Below are positions 55,274 through 63,990 of a stretch of DNA of 64,000 nt, one piece after another (the stretch's first letter is position 1; each line of letters opens with the position of its first letter). Source of the DNA: Leeuwenhoekiella marinoflava DSM 3653. GTDB lineage: Bacteria > Bacteroidota > Bacteroidia > Flavobacteriales > Flavobacteriaceae. The notes under the pieces are model-generated. The model saw nothing but the letters and a program-made list of their open reading frames with translations, searched no databases and was not told where the DNA came from. Made by a program: the position numbers and the translations under genes. The stretch covers positions 212,009 to 276,008 of the forward strand of contig NZ_FQUN01000008.1 of assembly GCF_900129005.1 (NCBI RefSeq). The letters run 5' to 3'.

Positions 55274-55542
55274 TATTTTTTCAGGAAAAATTTAATTGAA
55301 AAATATTTCTCCTCCCCAAGCGTTTAAAGACCTGTATAGTTACGCTTAAAATCAATCAAAATCAACGCTTCAGCAATTCAACGATTTAGTTAGTTCATAA
55401 ATATAGAATTCATTATCGTATTAATTCTTAAATTCGCCCGAATATAAAACCAAGGCTTTGCTAAGGTCTTTACGATTAAACCAATTTATATCGAGGAAAC
55501 CCTCGAAACGTTCAAATCTCACTTGTGAGTTAAATCTGCCTT

Positions 55543-58500
55543 ATGACAAACTTCAATTTCCCGAAGTATACTAAAATAGTAGGATGGTGTGCTTTTGCCA
55601 TCGCGCTCATCTCGTATAGCTTAACTGTAGAACCTACTGCCAGTTTTTGGGACGCGGGAGAATACATCTCTACTTCGTCTAAGTTAGAAATTGGCCACCC
55701 ACCCGGAGCACCATTATACCAAATGCTTGGAGCCTTTTTCTCAATTTTTGCTCCAGACAGCACCTATGTTGCGCTTTGCGTCAACTTTATGTCATGCTTA
55801 GCCTCAGCATTTACCGTTTTATTTATGTGCTGGTCAATCGCATTACTCTTGCGTAAATTACTCAAGCGAAACAAAGAAGTATTAACTTCTTATGATGAGA
55901 TAGCAATTTTAGCAGCTTCATTTATTGGCGCTACAGCATATGGGTTTACAGACAGTTTCTGGTTTAGCGCTGTTGAAGCTGAAGTTTACGCGATGGCGAT
56001 GTTTATGTTCTCTGCTTTATTTTATGTTGCTTTACTTTGGGAACGCGATATGTTTAAATCTCGCGGAAACCGCTGGCTCATGCTTATCTGCTTCATCATC
56101 GGTTTATCTTTTGGGGTTCACTTTATGGCATTGCTTGCTATACCCGCAATTGGATTCCTGTATTTTTTCAAGAATTATAAAAAGATTACCATCAAGAATT
56201 TCATCTTAGCCAACATTATCGTTGTTGGTATTTTGATGTTCATATTCAAATTCCTACTACCCTATACACTAAGCTTTTTTGGCTACGCCGAAGTTTTCTT
56301 CGTCAACACCTTTGGACTTCCATTTAATAGCGGAACCATCGTAGCAGGAATTGTATTTATAGGCATCTTCTACTACTTACTAAGCTTCACCAGAAAGAAG
56401 TCGTATTACCAGTTAAACACCTTAATACTTTCTATACTTTTTATATTCATTGGCTTTTCGAGTTGGCTCATGCTACCCATACGTGCAAACGCAGGCACAA
56501 CCATTAACGAGAACAACCCAAATAACGCTCGTAAATTACTAGCATACTACAACAGGGAGCAATATCCGGAAACACATTTATTTTATGGCCCTCAGTTTAC
56601 TGAGATTTTTGGCGGATTAGATGCTGAAAATCCATATATAGATGGAAAGCCCAATTATGAGAAAGATGAAGAAAGCGGCAAATACGTCATCATAAATGAA
56701 TGGAAAAACTCCGTTCAAAATTCCGAAGACCGTCACAAGGTATTTTTACCCAGAATGTGGAGTACAGACCACATAGCCAATTACATGCAGTTTACCGGTC
56801 CGCTTGATTTTCAGGTAAAACCTGAATACGCAGACAATCAAGAACTACAGCAAGCTGTTGCTAAATTTAAGACAGATTATGCGCAAGGCAGAATAGACAA
56901 CGAAGGATTTCAGTCCTTTCTAATGCGTATTAGACAATATATAAATGTAAATCCACCTTCTTTTGGAGACAACCTGGCATATATGTTTGATTTTCAATTC
57001 GGCTATATGTACTGGCGGTATTTTATGTGGAATTTCACCGGACGCCAGGATGACGTTCAGGGGAAATACGACGACCTCCACGGAAATTGGTTAAGCGGAA
57101 TCCCTTTTATTGATGAAGCTCGACTAGGACCACAGGAAAATCTCCCTACCGACGTTTTAGACAATAAGGCAAGAAACACGTATTTCTTCTTACCGCTTAT
57201 CCTTGGATTATTAGGCTTGGTTTTTCAGGCAAGTAAAGACAAGAAGAGTTTTTGGGTTTTGCTTGTGCTTTTCCTTTTTACCGGTATTGCCTTAAAGATC
57301 TATCTCAATGAGCGTGCATTTGAACCTCGCGAACGCGATTATGCCCTTGTAGCTTCGTTTTACGTTTTTGCAATCTGGATAGGTTTTGGTGTATATGCAC
57401 TATACGATATGCTTAAAGAAAAAATTAGTGCAAAAATTGTATTGCCGGTTGTCACGGTAGTTTGCTTACTAGCAGCCCCCGTAATTCTAGCCGCTCAAAA
57501 CTGGGATGATCACGATCGCTCCAACCGAAAGACCGCTCTTGCAATGGCAAAAATGTATTTAGACAGCTGTGATGAAAACGCCATACTATTTACTATAGGC
57601 GACAACGACACTTTTGCACTTTGGTATGCTCAAGAAATTGAAGGTTACCGCCGCGATGTTCGTATTGTAAATACCAGCTTATTTCAAACTGCGTGGTATA
57701 TAGATGACATGAAACGCAAAGCTTATGAAAGCGCTCCTATTCCTTCACAACTAACTCATGATAAGTATGTCGCAGGAAACAGGGATGCCATTTTTTATAA
57801 CGAATTACGTCCTAATGACACCTTAGATATCAAAACCTGGATGAACTGGATTGCCAGTGACGACCCCAGAACTATGGAAGAATTACAAAGTGGCAGTATG
57901 GTTCACTCCTTCCCTACGCAACACATCAGCATACCGGTAGACAAACAAAGTGTTTTAGCTAACGGAATAGTATCTCAAGAAGATGCAGATGAAATAGTCT
58001 CTGAAATTGTAATCAATCTTAAAGAAACGGTTATTTACAAGAACAGACTCTTGATGCTAGACGTTATCGCAAATAACAACTGGGAACGTCCAATCTATTT
58101 CACCGGCGGAAGCTTTGGTGATGACGATTACCTCTGGATGAAAGATTATTTACAACTAGATGGAGTTTGTTATAAACTGGTTCCTATTAGAACCCCTATA
58201 GATCCTCAGGCTCCTTATGATATGGGGCGAATAGATGCTGATAAGTTTTATGACATTGCAACCAACTGGTACTGGGGTAACAGTGGTGATCCTGATATTT
58301 ATCACGATACAGAAACCCGCCGAAATGGAATCACCTATAGAGGAAATTTGGCACGTCTTACCGAAAAACTAATCCAAGAGCAAAAGTTTGATAAAGCAAA
58401 GAATATCTTAGATCTGGCAATGGAAAAGATGCCGGTAGATATTTTTGAATACTACACACTTTTAGAACCCTATATCAGCGGGTATTATGAAGTAGGCGAA

Positions 58501-58830
58501 CAAGCAAAAGCTCGTGAACTATGGAATGCCGTTGCAGGTAAATATCAGGAAAAACTGGATTACTGGAGCTCCTTAAATCTCGAGAGACAATACAAGTATG
58601 CTCAAGATATCATCACTGATATTGAACGCTACCGCAGTCTTGTTGATCTTTTGATTATAAATCAAGATCAGGAGATCATCCCTGAGAAAGCTAAAGAGTT
58701 CAACGCATACCTGCGTAAATTCAGTCAGTTTTATGGTGAAGACGAGACCGAACCGGAAACTGTGCAACCCACCGAGCAGACTTTAGACTCCTCAATTGCG
58801 ATACCTGCCGGGACAGACACCACAGAGTAA
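55543..58830 (+). CDS. DUF2723 membrane protein (putative glycosyltransferase-type, GT117-like)
   Basis: A 1,095-residue protein with about twelve membrane helices in the first 690 residues and a large soluble C-terminal part. The N-terminal SLTVEPTASFWDAGEYISTSSKLEIGHPPGAPLYQMLG is the DUF2723 hallmark; its acidic DAGE resembles the catalytic Asp loop of protein O-mannosyltransferases, and families of this type have been grouped as possible lipid-linked-sugar transferases. Residues GDNDTFALWYAQEIEGYRRDVRIVN open the soluble domain, and TPR-like helices (about 950-1050) end it. It shares a TAATG overlap with the polysaccharide deacetylase gene, pointing to cell-envelope glycan work. Its leader holds two small inverted repeats. 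Confidence 0.85.
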   Translation: MTNFNFPKYTKIVGWCAFAIALISYSLTVEPTASFWDAGEYISTSSKLEIGHPPGAPLYQMLGAFFSIFAPDSTYVALCVNFMSCLASAFTVLFMCWSIALLLRKLLKRNKEVLTSYDEIAILAASFIGATAYGFTDSFWFSAVEAEVYAMAMFMFSALFYVALLWERDMFKSRGNRWLMLICFIIGLSFGVHFMALLAIPAIGFLYFFKNYKKITIKNFILANIIVVGILMFIFKFLLPYTLSFFGYAEVFFVNTFGLPFNSGTIVAGIVFIGIFYYLLSFTRKKSYYQLNTLILSILFIFIGFSSWLMLPIRANAGTTINENNPNNARKLLAYYNREQYPETHLFYGPQFTEIFGGLDAENPYIDGKPNYEKDEESGKYVIINEWKNSVQNSEDRHKVFLPRMWSTDHIANYMQFTGPLDFQVKPEYADNQELQQAVAKFKTDYAQGRIDNEGFQSFLMRIRQYINVNPPSFGDNLAYMFDFQFGYMYWRYFMWNFTGRQDDVQGKYDDLHGNWLSGIPFIDEARLGPQENLPTDVLDNKARNTYFFLPLILGLLGLVFQASKDKKSFWVLLVLFLFTGIALKIYLNERAFEPRERDYALVASFYVFAIWIGFGVYALYDMLKEKISAKIVLPVVTVVCLLAAPVILAAQNWDDHDRSNRKTALAMAKMYLDSCDENAILFTIGDNDTFALWYAQEIEGYRRDVRIVNTSLFQTAWYIDDMKRKAYESAPIPSQLTHDKYVAGNRDAIFYNELRPNDTLDIKTWMNWIASDDPRTMEELQSGSMVHSFPTQHISIPVDKQSVLANGIVSQEDADEIVSEIVINLKETVIYKNRLLMLDVIANNNWERPIYFTGGSFGDDDYLWMKDYLQLDGVCYKLVPIRTPIDPQAPYDMGRIDADKFYDIATNWYWGNSGDPDIYHDTETRRNGITYRGNLARLTEKLIQEQKFDKAKNILDLAMEKMPVDIFEYYTLLEPYISGYYEVGEQAKARELWNAVAGKYQEKLDYWSSLNLERQYKYAQDIITDIERYRSLVDLLIINQDQEIIPEKAKEFNAYLRKFSQFYGEDETEPETVQPTEQTLDSSIAIPAGTDTTE

Positions 58831-59480
58831 TGTCATTTAAAATTAACTTACCCGTAAAGACGCCTAAGCTACTTAAGCGTCTTTATTCCGGGTACGTATG
58901 GGATAAAACCCAAGACAATAAAAGTCAAAAAAAACTCTACCTCACTTTTGATGATGGCCCCATTCCTAAAGTTACTCCATGGGTATTAGAGACGTTAGCT
59001 CTATACGATGCTAAAGCAACTTTTTTTTGCATTGGTGAAAACATCAAAAAAAATCCACACATTTTTCAGCAACTTACAGATAGTGAGCACAGCATAGGCA
59101 ATCACACCTATAACCACTTAAAAGGTTGGGGTTGCAGCAAAACTGCTTACATCAATAATATGCTGAAGACTGAAACCGAGATTACCACTTACGCGAAGCC
59201 CCAAAAACTCTTCAGACCTCCTTACGGAAAAATCAAGCGCAATCAGGCAAAAACAATACAGAAAATAGGCTATGAGATCATCATGTATGACACCATTGCT
59301 TGCGATTGGGAAAAAGAACTAAGTGGAGATGCTTGTGCTGCTAATGTAATCAACAATGCTGAATCAGGAAGCATCGTAGTTTTTCACGACAGTCTCAAAG
59401 CTGAAAAAAATATGAGACACGCGTTACCAAAAGTTTTAGATCATTTCAGTAAACTAGGATATACTTTTGAAAAGCTTTAG
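58830..59480 (+). CDS. Polysaccharide deacetylase (NodB/CE4)
   Basis: A 216-residue carbohydrate esterase family 4 enzyme, translationally coupled to the DUF2723 gene. Motif 1 is LTFDDGP (D41, D42), motif 2 is IGNHTYNH with metal ligands H92 and H96, motif 3 is RPPYGKIK, motif 4 DTIACDWEK and motif 5 VVFHDSLKAEKN, so all catalytic elements are present. It removes N- or O-acetyl groups from chitin, peptidoglycan or another glycan. I see no signal peptide, so it may be cytoplasmic or exported by another route. Its stop overlaps the stop of the convergent thioredoxin-like gene by 4 bp. Confidence 0.92.
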   Translation: MSFKINLPVKTPKLLKRLYSGYVWDKTQDNKSQKKLYLTFDDGPIPKVTPWVLETLALYDAKATFFCIGENIKKNPHIFQQLTDSEHSIGNHTYNHLKGWGCSKTAYINNMLKTETEITTYAKPQKLFRPPYGKIKRNQAKTIQKIGYEIIMYDTIACDWEKELSGDACAANVINNAESGSIVVFHDSLKAEKNMRHALPKVLDHFSKLGYTFEKL

Positions 59481-59773
59481 ATAAATTTTTGAAAAACTGT
59501 AATGAGAGTCTGAGCATCTTGCTCACCGCTCTGACGCCACTTCATCTCACCCTTTTTGTAAATAACAAGCGTAGGCAAGCCTTTTATGCGCAATGCTTCT
59601 GCAAGTTCAAGATTTTTATTTATGTCAATTTTTACCACTTTTACCTGATCTCCCAATGCAGCCGCCACATCACGCAATATAGGATTCATAATTGCTGATC
59701 GCTCATCAGATTCAGTATAAAAATCTAACAAAACCGGTACGTCCTGATCAATAAGTGCTCCAAATTTTGACAT
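59477..59773 (-). CDS. Thioredoxin-fold protein lacking the redox CxxC
   Basis: A 98-residue protein with the thioredoxin pattern VPVLLDFYTES...KVVKIDINKNLELAEALRIKGLPTLVIYKKGEM. The cis-Pro loop GLPTLV is kept, but at the active site the usual WCxxC is replaced by SDERS (D23 and S26 in the Cys positions), and there is no cysteine anywhere in the protein. It therefore cannot do thiol-disulfide exchange. A binding or chaperone role, or regulation of another thioredoxin partner, is possible. It is probably monocistronic; an inverted repeat CTTTAG/CTAAAG (59784-59799) lies just upstream of the start. Confidence 0.88.
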   Translation of the reverse strand: MSKFGALIDQDVPVLLDFYTESDERSAIMNPILRDVAAALGDQVKVVKIDINKNLELAEALRIKGLPTLVIYKKGEMKWRQSGEQDAQTLITVFQKFI

Positions 59774-59907
59774 AGCTTCTGGTCTTTAGAAACCTAAAGA
59801 TAAGGTTTATAGCTAAAAAGTATTTGTAATATTTAAATAAAGTAACTTTAGTCAGATTTTCAGAAATAACCTGACTTACACACTCATTTCTAAAACTTAA
59901 ATTATGT

Positions 59908-61338
59908 TTATTTAATGGCTAAATTAGCAGAAACAACAGATATACTACCAGATCCAGAAAAACGCTCTCCGAAAATTTCTATATAATCACCAGGAGCAAG
60001 CTGAACTGTACCTACTATAGGAAGTGCCAGAATCCCCGAATCACTTACAAAAAAACCACTGGCTCCTCTACCGTAAACCTTAGTATCAGTTAAAACAGTT
60101 CCATTTTTAGCAATATATAGAATAAGCGTTAAGTCTGCCGATGCCTGATAAGAAACTGAAGCGTTTATTTGGAAATAGCGTGTTTTTTTTCCACGATAAG
60201 TAATTCTATTTTCTCCTACTTTTTCAAATCTAAATAGGTTATTTGATGCTGTTGTCCCTTGAATCTTTGTTCTACCAGAGCTTCCTGTAGTAGAAAAGGT
60301 TGTAATAGCACCAGAACCCACAGGAAATGAAAAATTAATATCTCCTGTAGCTGCATTATCAGATTCCACAGGTATTCCGGGACAGTTCACCGTCCAGTTA
60401 TTTGTAAAATTATAGCCCGTATAGCTCCCGGCTGTATACCTGCTAACATAAGGATTACTAGACGTACCTGAAAAAACAGTACTCAACAAAACCCCATTAC
60501 TTACGGTAGGATTTGCACTTACATCAAAAGCAATAGCCGATCCATTGACCGTGCTAAATCCACTCACTTTTTGAACCAGACTAAAAGCACCTGTTAGTTT
60601 TTCATAAGTTCCACTATTTGAACTCAGCCACGCCTGATTATTAAGCAACAGATTTCCAATATCTGAATAGGTAATTCCATTAGCATTACCTACAAATTGA
60701 ACAATATTCCCAAAAAACAATCCCAAGCCGGAAATTGAACCTACACTGGTTGTTGTATTAACAATCACCGTGTTTTGAACCAATAAGGTTTCAGCAGCTG
60801 TACCGGCAATCTCAAAAGCTTTTTGACCTGTAATGGTTACATTACGGATACTCCCTCCTTTAGAACCTTTAAAAACCACCCCTCCGCTATAACTCAGAAC
60901 GTCTTCATTAGCGTCCAAACCAGAAACATACGCGCCATTAAGATTTATGGGAGCAGATAATTCAATTGTACCATTTATTTCATAATACGTATTTTCTTCT
61001 AACGTAATAGCACTTCCCGAAACGGCCGGAAAATCTGCCTCGCTCTTTACTAATACAAAATTATCACGAGTTTCAGCTCCTTTTAATTGAGACCAAGAAC
61101 CTGTTTCATAATAGTAAAATGCAGATTCGTCGGTATCATAAACTAAAAGACCCTCAGCAGGGTCACTTATTGCCAAGCGCTGAGTGGTAGTCATTCTGGG
61201 TGTAAGAATACCTTGAGTAGTAGAGTTTACATCAAGCAATGAAGAAGCATCAGGACTGGTAGTTCCTATACCTATCTGAGCAAAACCAGTTATACTCAAC
61301 AGGAGCATAACACAAAAGAGAAATCTTCTCAAATACAT
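59908..61338 (-). CDS. Exported surface-type protein with C-terminal jelly-roll-like domain
   Basis: A 476-residue exported protein, signal peptide at 1-21 (MYLRRFLFCVMLLLSITGFAQ). The mature N-terminus IGIGTTSPDASSLLDVNSTTQGILTPRMTTTQR is a repeat-like segment common in phage-tail-like and surface proteins of Bacteroidota. The middle is rich in G/S/T/N and strands. Residues about 350-476 (FSTTGSSGRTKIQGTT...FEKVGENRITYRGKKTRYFQINASVSYQASADLTLILYIAKNGTVL...LAPGDYIEIFGERF) resemble a TNF/C1q-like jelly-roll. The ending does not carry an obvious type IX sorting domain. Function is unknown; adhesion or glycan binding is a reasonable guess. Confidence 0.78.
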   Translation of the reverse strand: MYLRRFLFCVMLLLSITGFAQIGIGTTSPDASSLLDVNSTTQGILTPRMTTTQRLAISDPAEGLLVYDTDESAFYYYETGSWSQLKGAETRDNFVLVKSEADFPAVSGSAITLEENTYYEINGTIELSAPINLNGAYVSGLDANEDVLSYSGGVVFKGSKGGSIRNVTITGQKAFEIAGTAAETLLVQNTVIVNTTTSVGSISGLGLFFGNIVQFVGNANGITYSDIGNLLLNNQAWLSSNSGTYEKLTGAFSLVQKVSGFSTVNGSAIAFDVSANPTVSNGVLLSTVFSGTSSNPYVSRYTAGSYTGYNFTNNWTVNCPGIPVESDNAATGDINFSFPVGSGAITTFSTTGSSGRTKIQGTTASNNLFRFEKVGENRITYRGKKTRYFQINASVSYQASADLTLILYIAKNGTVLTDTKVYGRGASGFFVSDSGILALPIVGTVQLAPGDYIEIFGERFSGSGSISVVSANLAIK

Positions 61339-61462
61339 AAATCAATAGTTATTATTTTCTATTAAATTATGTATTTAAACGATCAAAATAAACACTTTAA
61401 ATCCTTTTAACAGAAAAAAATTAAATTTAAGTAAGAAATACCTTTCGTTAATCGATTTAGTA

Positions 61463-62677
61463 TTAAATCTTCTTTTTAAGCTTAATCACGGTAACTTCTG
61501 GCCAAATACCTACTCTTCCGGGATAGCCTAAATAGCCAAAACCTCGATTTACATTTAAAATACGATTATTTTCTTTGTAAATACCGGCCCAATTCTCATA
61601 CCTGTATTGCACCGGGCTCCATCTTATAAACCCGGGAATTTCGATACCAAATTGCATCCCGTGTGTATGACCGCTCAAAGTTAACTGATAATTTTTAGGA
61701 TCTTTTTTTAGACGCTCTGCCCAGTACGATGGATCGTGACTCATCAAGACTTTAAAATCTCTTTCAGTTAAACCCTCTGAAGCTTTATCTATATCACCGG
61801 CTTGCTTAAAACCTGCGCCCCAATTCTCAACACCTATTAATGCTATACGTCCACTACCTTTCTCTAACCAAACATGTTCGTTTAGTAAAAGATGCCAACC
61901 CATTTTACGCTGCAAATCTTTTAGACTCTCAAGATTTTGAGCTTTAGCATTTTGAAATTCCCAATTGGCATAATCCCCATAATCGTGGTTACCTAAAACC
62001 GAATAGACGCCATCTTTTGCTTTAAGAGTAGAAAATAAGGAAGTCCACCCCTCCACCTCCTTTGCAAAATTATTTACCAGATCTCCTGTAAATAAAATCA
62101 CGTCGCTCTGTTGTTTATTTATCAAATCCACACCATAAGCAATCTTCTCTTCATCATCAAAACTACCGCTATGCACATCGCTTATTTGGGTAATGGTGTA
62201 CCCATCAAAAGCTTCCGGCAGGTCTTCAAATTCTAAATCATAAGACAACACCCGGTATCTGTATTTCCCTTTATACATTCCGTAGATCAAAGAAACAAAA
62301 GGAATCGCCGCAACACCAAGCGCAAGAGCACTGACAAATTTCCGCCTTGACGGAAAATGAAATGAAGATTGACTATTGAACATCCTGGAAAATACTGCTA
62401 TAAAGAATCGAACGACATCTTCTCCACACATAAACAGCACTAAAAGCAATTTTGGCACGAAGAAAACCAGAAACCACCCAAATACATACATCTCTTTTGT
62501 TGTGATTCCTTCAGAACGATCCATTGTTGAAAGTGTATAGATAAGGACTGCGAGAACAGCAAGAGACACTATTATGTAAAGAGCGTTAATCAGTAAACCT
62601 TTAGAAAAGGTTCTAAATGCCTGAAATGCATAAAGATCTACCAGAATATAAAAGACAATAAAAAGAAACCAACGCAT
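61463..62677 (-). CDS. Membrane-anchored metallophosphoesterase
   Basis: A 404-residue calcineurin-like phosphoesterase. The first about 150 residues have three or four membrane helices; the catalytic domain follows with all metal-binding motifs: ISDVHSG, FTGDLVN, GNHDYGDY, MSHDP and SGHTHGMQFG. It is related to the YkuE/YaeI group, members of which act on lipid A precursors or phosphoesters, but the substrate here is not known. It is convergent with no close gene; 124 bp separate it from the surface protein. Confidence 0.93.
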   Translation of the reverse strand: MRWFLFIVFYILVDLYAFQAFRTFSKGLLINALYIIVSLAVLAVLIYTLSTMDRSEGITTKEMYVFGWFLVFFVPKLLLVLFMCGEDVVRFFIAVFSRMFNSQSSFHFPSRRKFVSALALGVAAIPFVSLIYGMYKGKYRYRVLSYDLEFEDLPEAFDGYTITQISDVHSGSFDDEEKIAYGVDLINKQQSDVILFTGDLVNNFAKEVEGWTSLFSTLKAKDGVYSVLGNHDYGDYANWEFQNAKAQNLESLKDLQRKMGWHLLLNEHVWLEKGSGRIALIGVENWGAGFKQAGDIDKASEGLTERDFKVLMSHDPSYWAERLKKDPKNYQLTLSGHTHGMQFGIEIPGFIRWSPVQYRYENWAGIYKENNRILNVNRGFGYLGYPGRVGIWPEVTVIKLKKKI

Positions 62678-62810
62678 AATTCAATTTTAAGAACAGCAAT
62701 ATTAGCAAAGCCTCGTACAGAATATTTAAATATGATCTTATTTTTTTGAGAATAAAAACACTGAGATTATTTAACGCTTTAGTAACTTTCCTTTTTTAAC
62801 TACTACACAC

Positions 62811-63806
62811 ATGAAACGCCGTAATTTTATTACTAAAACCAGTTTAAACACCCTCGCTTTAGGTTTGGGAATTAACAGTCTGGCTAATGCCAATTCCAAA
62901 CAAAAAAACCTAAAATTGAAAACATCAAATAAACCTGCCAGCGATCCGGTTGCTATTTGCACCTGGGAATTTACACAAGCAAATGCCACTGCAGGTGCTT
63001 TATTAGACCAAGGTTTGCCCGCTCTTGACGCTGTTATAAAAGGTGTTGCTGTAGAGGAAGAAAATATAAAAAATACAACAGTAGGTAAGGGAGGTTCACC
63101 AGACCGCGAAGGCAATGTAACATTAGACGCATGCGTTATGGATCATACCGGCAATTGCGGATCTGTAATGGCTGTGGAAAACATAACCAATGTTGCAGCA
63201 TTAGCACGTAAAGTAATGGAAGACACGCCGCACGTAATTCTTGCCGGCAAAGGCGCTGAAGAATTTGCAGTGCAAAGCGGTTTTACAGCAGAAGATCTTT
63301 TAACCCCCGAAACCGAAAAAGCTTGGAAAGAATGGTTAAAAACTTCTGACTACAAACCAGTCATTAATATTGAAAACCACGATACCATTGGGATGTTAGG
63401 TCTTGATAAAGACGGTAACATTTCAGGAGCCTGCACAACTTCCGGTCTGGCTTATAAGATGAAAGGTCGCGTAGGTGACAGCCCGGTGATAGGAAGCGGT
63501 CTCTTTATAGACAATGCTATAGGTGGAGCTGCTGCAACAGGCATGGGAGAAGAAGTCATTAAAACTGTAGGTAGTTTTTTAATTGTAGAATTGATGCGCA
63601 ATGGCATGTCTCCGCAAGAAGCTTGTGAAGAAGCGGTAAGCCGTATTGTGACTACAAATCCTAACCATACTAATTTTCAAGTAGCCTATATCGCAATCAA
63701 CAAAGAAGGTGAAACGGGATGTTACTGCATACACCCGGGGTTCAAAATGATGAAATATAGCAACGGAAAAAACAATCCGATTGCTGCAGGCAGTCACCTA
63801 AAATAA
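62811..63806 (+). CDS. N4-(beta-N-acetylglucosaminyl)-L-asparaginase (glycosylasparaginase)
   Basis: A 331-residue Ntn hydrolase precursor. The start MKRRNFITKTSLNTLALGLG is a twin-arginine-like signal, suggesting Tat export. The autocleavage/nucleophile motif is ENHDTIGMLGLDKDGNISG, with Thr192 as the new N-terminal nucleophile of the beta chain, and the alpha chain carries GGSPDREGNVTLDACVMDHTG. It would hydrolyse the bond between N-acetylglucosamine and asparagine in glycopeptides, or a related amide, useful for a polymer degrader. Length and motifs are complete. It is the last gene in the window. Confidence 0.93.
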   Translation: MKRRNFITKTSLNTLALGLGINSLANANSKQKNLKLKTSNKPASDPVAICTWEFTQANATAGALLDQGLPALDAVIKGVAVEEENIKNTTVGKGGSPDREGNVTLDACVMDHTGNCGSVMAVENITNVAALARKVMEDTPHVILAGKGAEEFAVQSGFTAEDLLTPETEKAWKEWLKTSDYKPVINIENHDTIGMLGLDKDGNISGACTTSGLAYKMKGRVGDSPVIGSGLFIDNAIGGAAATGMGEEVIKTVGSFLIVELMRNGMSPQEACEEAVSRIVTTNPNHTNFQVAYIAINKEGETGCYCIHPGFKMMKYSNGKNNPIAAGSHLK

Positions 63807-63874
63807 TGAAAATCATTAGTTTATTTTAAGGCTTTTTTTGTATTCTACTCTTTTTTAAAACGAAAAAAATAACT

Positions 63875-63882
63875 TAGTTTTG
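63875..63882 (+). promoter_or_regulatory. Candidate promoter of a short transcript
   Basis: TAGTTTTG fits the TAnnTTTG -7 element, with a T-run (63851-63856) about 18 bp upstream as a poor -33. The predicted start is near 63888. Confidence 0.45.
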
Positions 63883-63887
63883 TTTCG

Positions 63888-63990
63888 TGCCTTATGGCGA
63901 AAAATATTCAAGACTGTTATAATTGACTTGTAATAATCAATTATGATTTGGGGTGAAAGCCAGCTCTCGCAGCTGGCTTTCTTTATTTTA
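63888..63990 (+). ncRNA. Possible small RNA or attenuated leader at the right edge
   Basis: About 100 nt run from the -7 element to a strong terminator. The candidate RNA has an internal stem ATAATTGA/TCAATTAT (63919-63926 with 63937-63944, extendable by wobble pairs), and ends in the terminator at 63955-63981. I see no conserved riboswitch core. A 6S-type RNA of flavobacteria is conceivable from size and setting but is not established; the gene may also be the leader of a gene beyond the window. Confidence 0.35.
63955..63990 (+). terminator. Rho-independent terminator at the right edge
   Basis: Arms GAAAGCCAGC (63955-63964) and GCTGGCTTTC (63972-63981) form a perfect 10-bp stem with a 7-nt loop, followed by TTTATTTTA. 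Confidence 0.8.

Larger units (their letters stand above)
54934..55542. other. 609-bp stretch between genes
   Basis: The only certain gene here is the tRNA-Gln (55117-55189) with its promoter and terminator. The rest is AT-rich with no convincing coding frame. Notable are the repeat cluster at its left end, an AT-rich inverted repeat (AAATATTTTTTC about 55271 with GAAAAATATTT about 55298), and two small hairpins in the leader of the DUF2723 gene: TCGAGG/CCTCGA (55491-55506) and CTCAC/GTGAG (55518-55529). Confidence 0.6.
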
